This document shows positions 6,081 to 6,903 of a stretch of DNA of 6,903 nt, piece after piece (the stretch's first letter is position 1; every line of letters begins with the position of its first letter). Origin of the DNA: an uncultured Clostridia bacterium (GTDB taxonomy: Bacteria; Bacillota; Clostridia; TANB77; CAG-508). The DNA is taken from assembly GCA_947624925.1 (NCBI GenBank), contig CANQMG010000066.1:1-6903 (forward strand), read 5' to 3'. The notes under the pieces are model-generated. The model was not told the origin of the DNA, did no database searches, and saw only the letters and a program-made list of their open reading frames with translations. A program made the translations under genes and the position numbers.

Positions 6081-6130
6081 TGGAAATTGGGACTGGAAAT
6101 TGGGACGGTTCTCTTTTCCACCAATTTCCA
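6081..6130. repeat. GGGACGGTTC-type repeat with direct and inverted copies
   Basis: TGGAAATTGGGAC occurs twice in direct orientation (6081-6093 and 6094-6106), and CCAATTTCCA (6121-6130) is the exact reverse complement of the first ten bases of each. The second copy and 6121-6130 can form a 10-bp stem with a 17-base loop containing GACGGTTCTC. Sequences with GGGACGGTTCTC are familiar as dispersed extragenic repeats in several bacterial genomes, sometimes near IS200-type transposases. That association is from memory, and no transposase is in this window. Confidence 0.65.
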
Positions 6131-6142
6131 TTTATCTATCAC

Positions 6143-6279
6143 TTTATTTTTATTATACTTTTATTAGGTACTTCTACTACAACTAATGCACCTGTTATAT
6201 CAGTTATAGGTGAATGAGGGTCATAAATGTTCGGTTTTATTATTAATAAACAAATATGAATAAATGTATTATATCATAT
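6143..6279 (-). pseudogene. 3' remnant of an unidentified minus-strand gene
   Basis: On the minus strand a frame is open from just after a TGA (6277-6275) to a TGA at 6143-6145, about 43 codons. Its last 33 codons read like real protein: KPNIYDPHSPITDITG followed by ALVVVEVPNKSIIKIK and the stop. Composition and codon pattern look coding, with proline, aspartate and glycine codons unlike neighbouring AT-rich spacer. There is no Met, GTG or TTG start with a ribosome-binding site in this frame, so it is not an intact gene. The likeliest reading is the C-terminal end of a decayed or interrupted gene. I do not recognise the family. A chance open frame in spacer is the alternative. Confidence 0.35.
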
Positions 6280-6312
6280 TTGTAAATGACTAGGAAAATT
6301 ACTATGATTTTT

Positions 6313-6903
6313 TTATTTATCTAATTTTTCTAAACTTTTATTATTTTCTTTTGCAAGTTGTTTTAAACTTTTTTTAGGTGTAGGTAAATCTTCTGGCATA
6401 GTTCCACCATTCTTTTTTATAACTTCTCTAATATTCTTACCAATATTATAATGAGCCATATCGGCATCTTTTTCAGTTTGTATATTATCTTTTTTTAATT
6501 TTGATTCTGTCTGCGTGATACGAAATAAATTAGCCGCAAGTTCTTCACTTCCCATATTATCTAAAATATCTTCTCTGTATCTTAATTTTTTTCTTTTAGC
6601 AATATCATCAGCTGTTTCACCATTATATAAGCCTTTATATCCTGCATTATGAAATTTATCAAAATTTTTGACTCCTGCTTTTTTTGCTGTTTGATTAAGT
6701 GAATAGTTTCCTTTTCTTGTTAAATCTCTTTGATAAAATCTTTTTTCATCTTCAGTTAATAAGCTGTATTCTTTTTCATTAATTTCTTGTTTTCTAGTTT
6801 GAACTGCGAAATATGTTTGCGCCAATGCAACAATTTTTAGTCTTGGATTAGCATTTTGAGCTATAAGATAGCAAGCATATCGCGTTAATTTATAATCCTT
6901 TTG
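6313..6903 (-). CDS. dinD: DinD-like DNA damage-inducible protein, N-terminus beyond window
   Basis: The visible 196 codons run off the right edge in frame and match the C-terminal two thirds of the DinD family (E. coli DinD is about 275 residues). In the visible part, DYKLTRYACYLIAQNANPR lies at 3-21, ALAQTYFAVQTRKQEI at 26-41, then GYKGLYNGE, MGSEELAANLFRITQTE (117-133) and GGTMPEDLPTP (166-176). A lysine-rich tail follows. These blocks match the DinD family order and sequence as I recall it. Family knowledge: E. coli dinD is SOS-induced, and its product has been reported to inhibit RecA-driven strand exchange. Members often occur in accessory or phage-related regions with a BRO/KilA-type N-terminal domain, which would lie outside this window, as would its promoter and any LexA box. 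A TTG at 6825 is internal to the conserved block, so it is not the start. Converges with the methyltransferase. Confidence 0.88.
   Translation of the reverse strand, partial: QKDYKLTRYACYLIAQNANPRLKIVALAQTYFAVQTRKQEINEKEYSLLTEDEKRFYQRDLTRKGNYSLNQTAKKAGVKNFDKFHNAGYKGLYNGETADDIAKRKKLRYREDILDNMGSEELAANLFRITQTESKLKKDNIQTEKDADMAHYNIGKNIREVIKKNGGTMPEDLPTPKKSLKQLAKENNKSLEKLDK

Larger units (their letters stand above)
6013..6312. other. 300-base gap with no intact gene
   Basis: From left to right it holds the AT-rich hairpin, palindromic repeat copy 2, the GGGACGGTTC-type repeat (6081-6130) and the minus-strand gene remnant (6143-6279). On the minus strand an extended -10, TGATATAAT (6276-6268), lies just after dinD. 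Its -35 is poor and nothing intact follows it, so I do not call a promoter. No tRNA, CRISPR or clear dinD terminator was seen. The mix of repeats and debris suggests past insertion or deletion. Confidence 0.6.

Noticed and set aside
6225..6233. CGAACAT on the minus strand as a LexA box half-site
   Set aside because: The second half of the Firmicute LexA palindrome (GTTCG) is missing, and the site lies inside the gene remnant downstream of dinD, not in its promoter.

Overview
The window looks like chromosome from a low-GC Gram-positive bacterium, most likely an uncultured member of the Clostridia. Base composition is very AT-rich, start sites carry strong AGGAGG-type Shine-Dalgarno sequences, promoters are TTGNNN-17-TATAAT with extended -10 (TGN) elements, and TGA is not read as tryptophan. 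The core proteins (S20, Mfd, MscL) read most like clostridial versions. The exact lineage cannot be fixed from the sequence alone.

Layout from left to right. (1) rpsT (ribosomal protein S20), 92-358 +, has its own promoter and an intrinsic terminator. (2) A small unrecognised two-helix membrane protein lies at 484-735 +, with its own promoter. (3) A compact palindromic repeat (copy 1, 777-823) sits at the convergent junction with (4) mscL, 828-1364 -, a mechanosensitive channel with a C-terminal zinc-ribbon extension. (5) A divergent promoter region at 1365-1508 serves mscL and (6) mfd, 1509-4979 +, the complete transcription-repair coupling factor. (7) The mfd to methyltransferase gap holds a 160-bp inverted-repeat element (5016-5175). 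Its near-perfect 31-bp AT-rich arms enclose a more GC-rich core with its own hairpin. (8) A TrmH/SpoU-family RNA methyltransferase, 5223-6012 +, is split by one extra base near 5637. (9) The gap at 6013-6312 contains an AT-rich hairpin, copy 2 of the palindromic repeat, a GGGACGGTTC-type repeat and what looks like the 3' remnant of a minus-strand gene. (10) The 3' part of a dinD-like gene, 6313-6903 -, runs off the right edge.

The genes do not form one operon. Nearly every intact gene has its own promoter or lies on the opposite strand from its neighbour. S20 and the methyltransferase belong to ribosome biogenesis, and Mfd and the DinD-like protein to DNA repair. The left two thirds looks like stable core chromosome. 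From about 4980 rightward, repeats, a frameshift, a gene remnant and an accessory-type SOS gene suggest a less stable zone.

Most worth following up: the inverted-repeat element with a structured core at 5016-5175; the single-base frameshift in an otherwise perfect methyltransferase; the palindromic repeat found at both convergent gene junctions; and the zinc-ribbon MscL. I see no clearly new multi-gene system. The 5016-5175 element is the best candidate for something undescribed.
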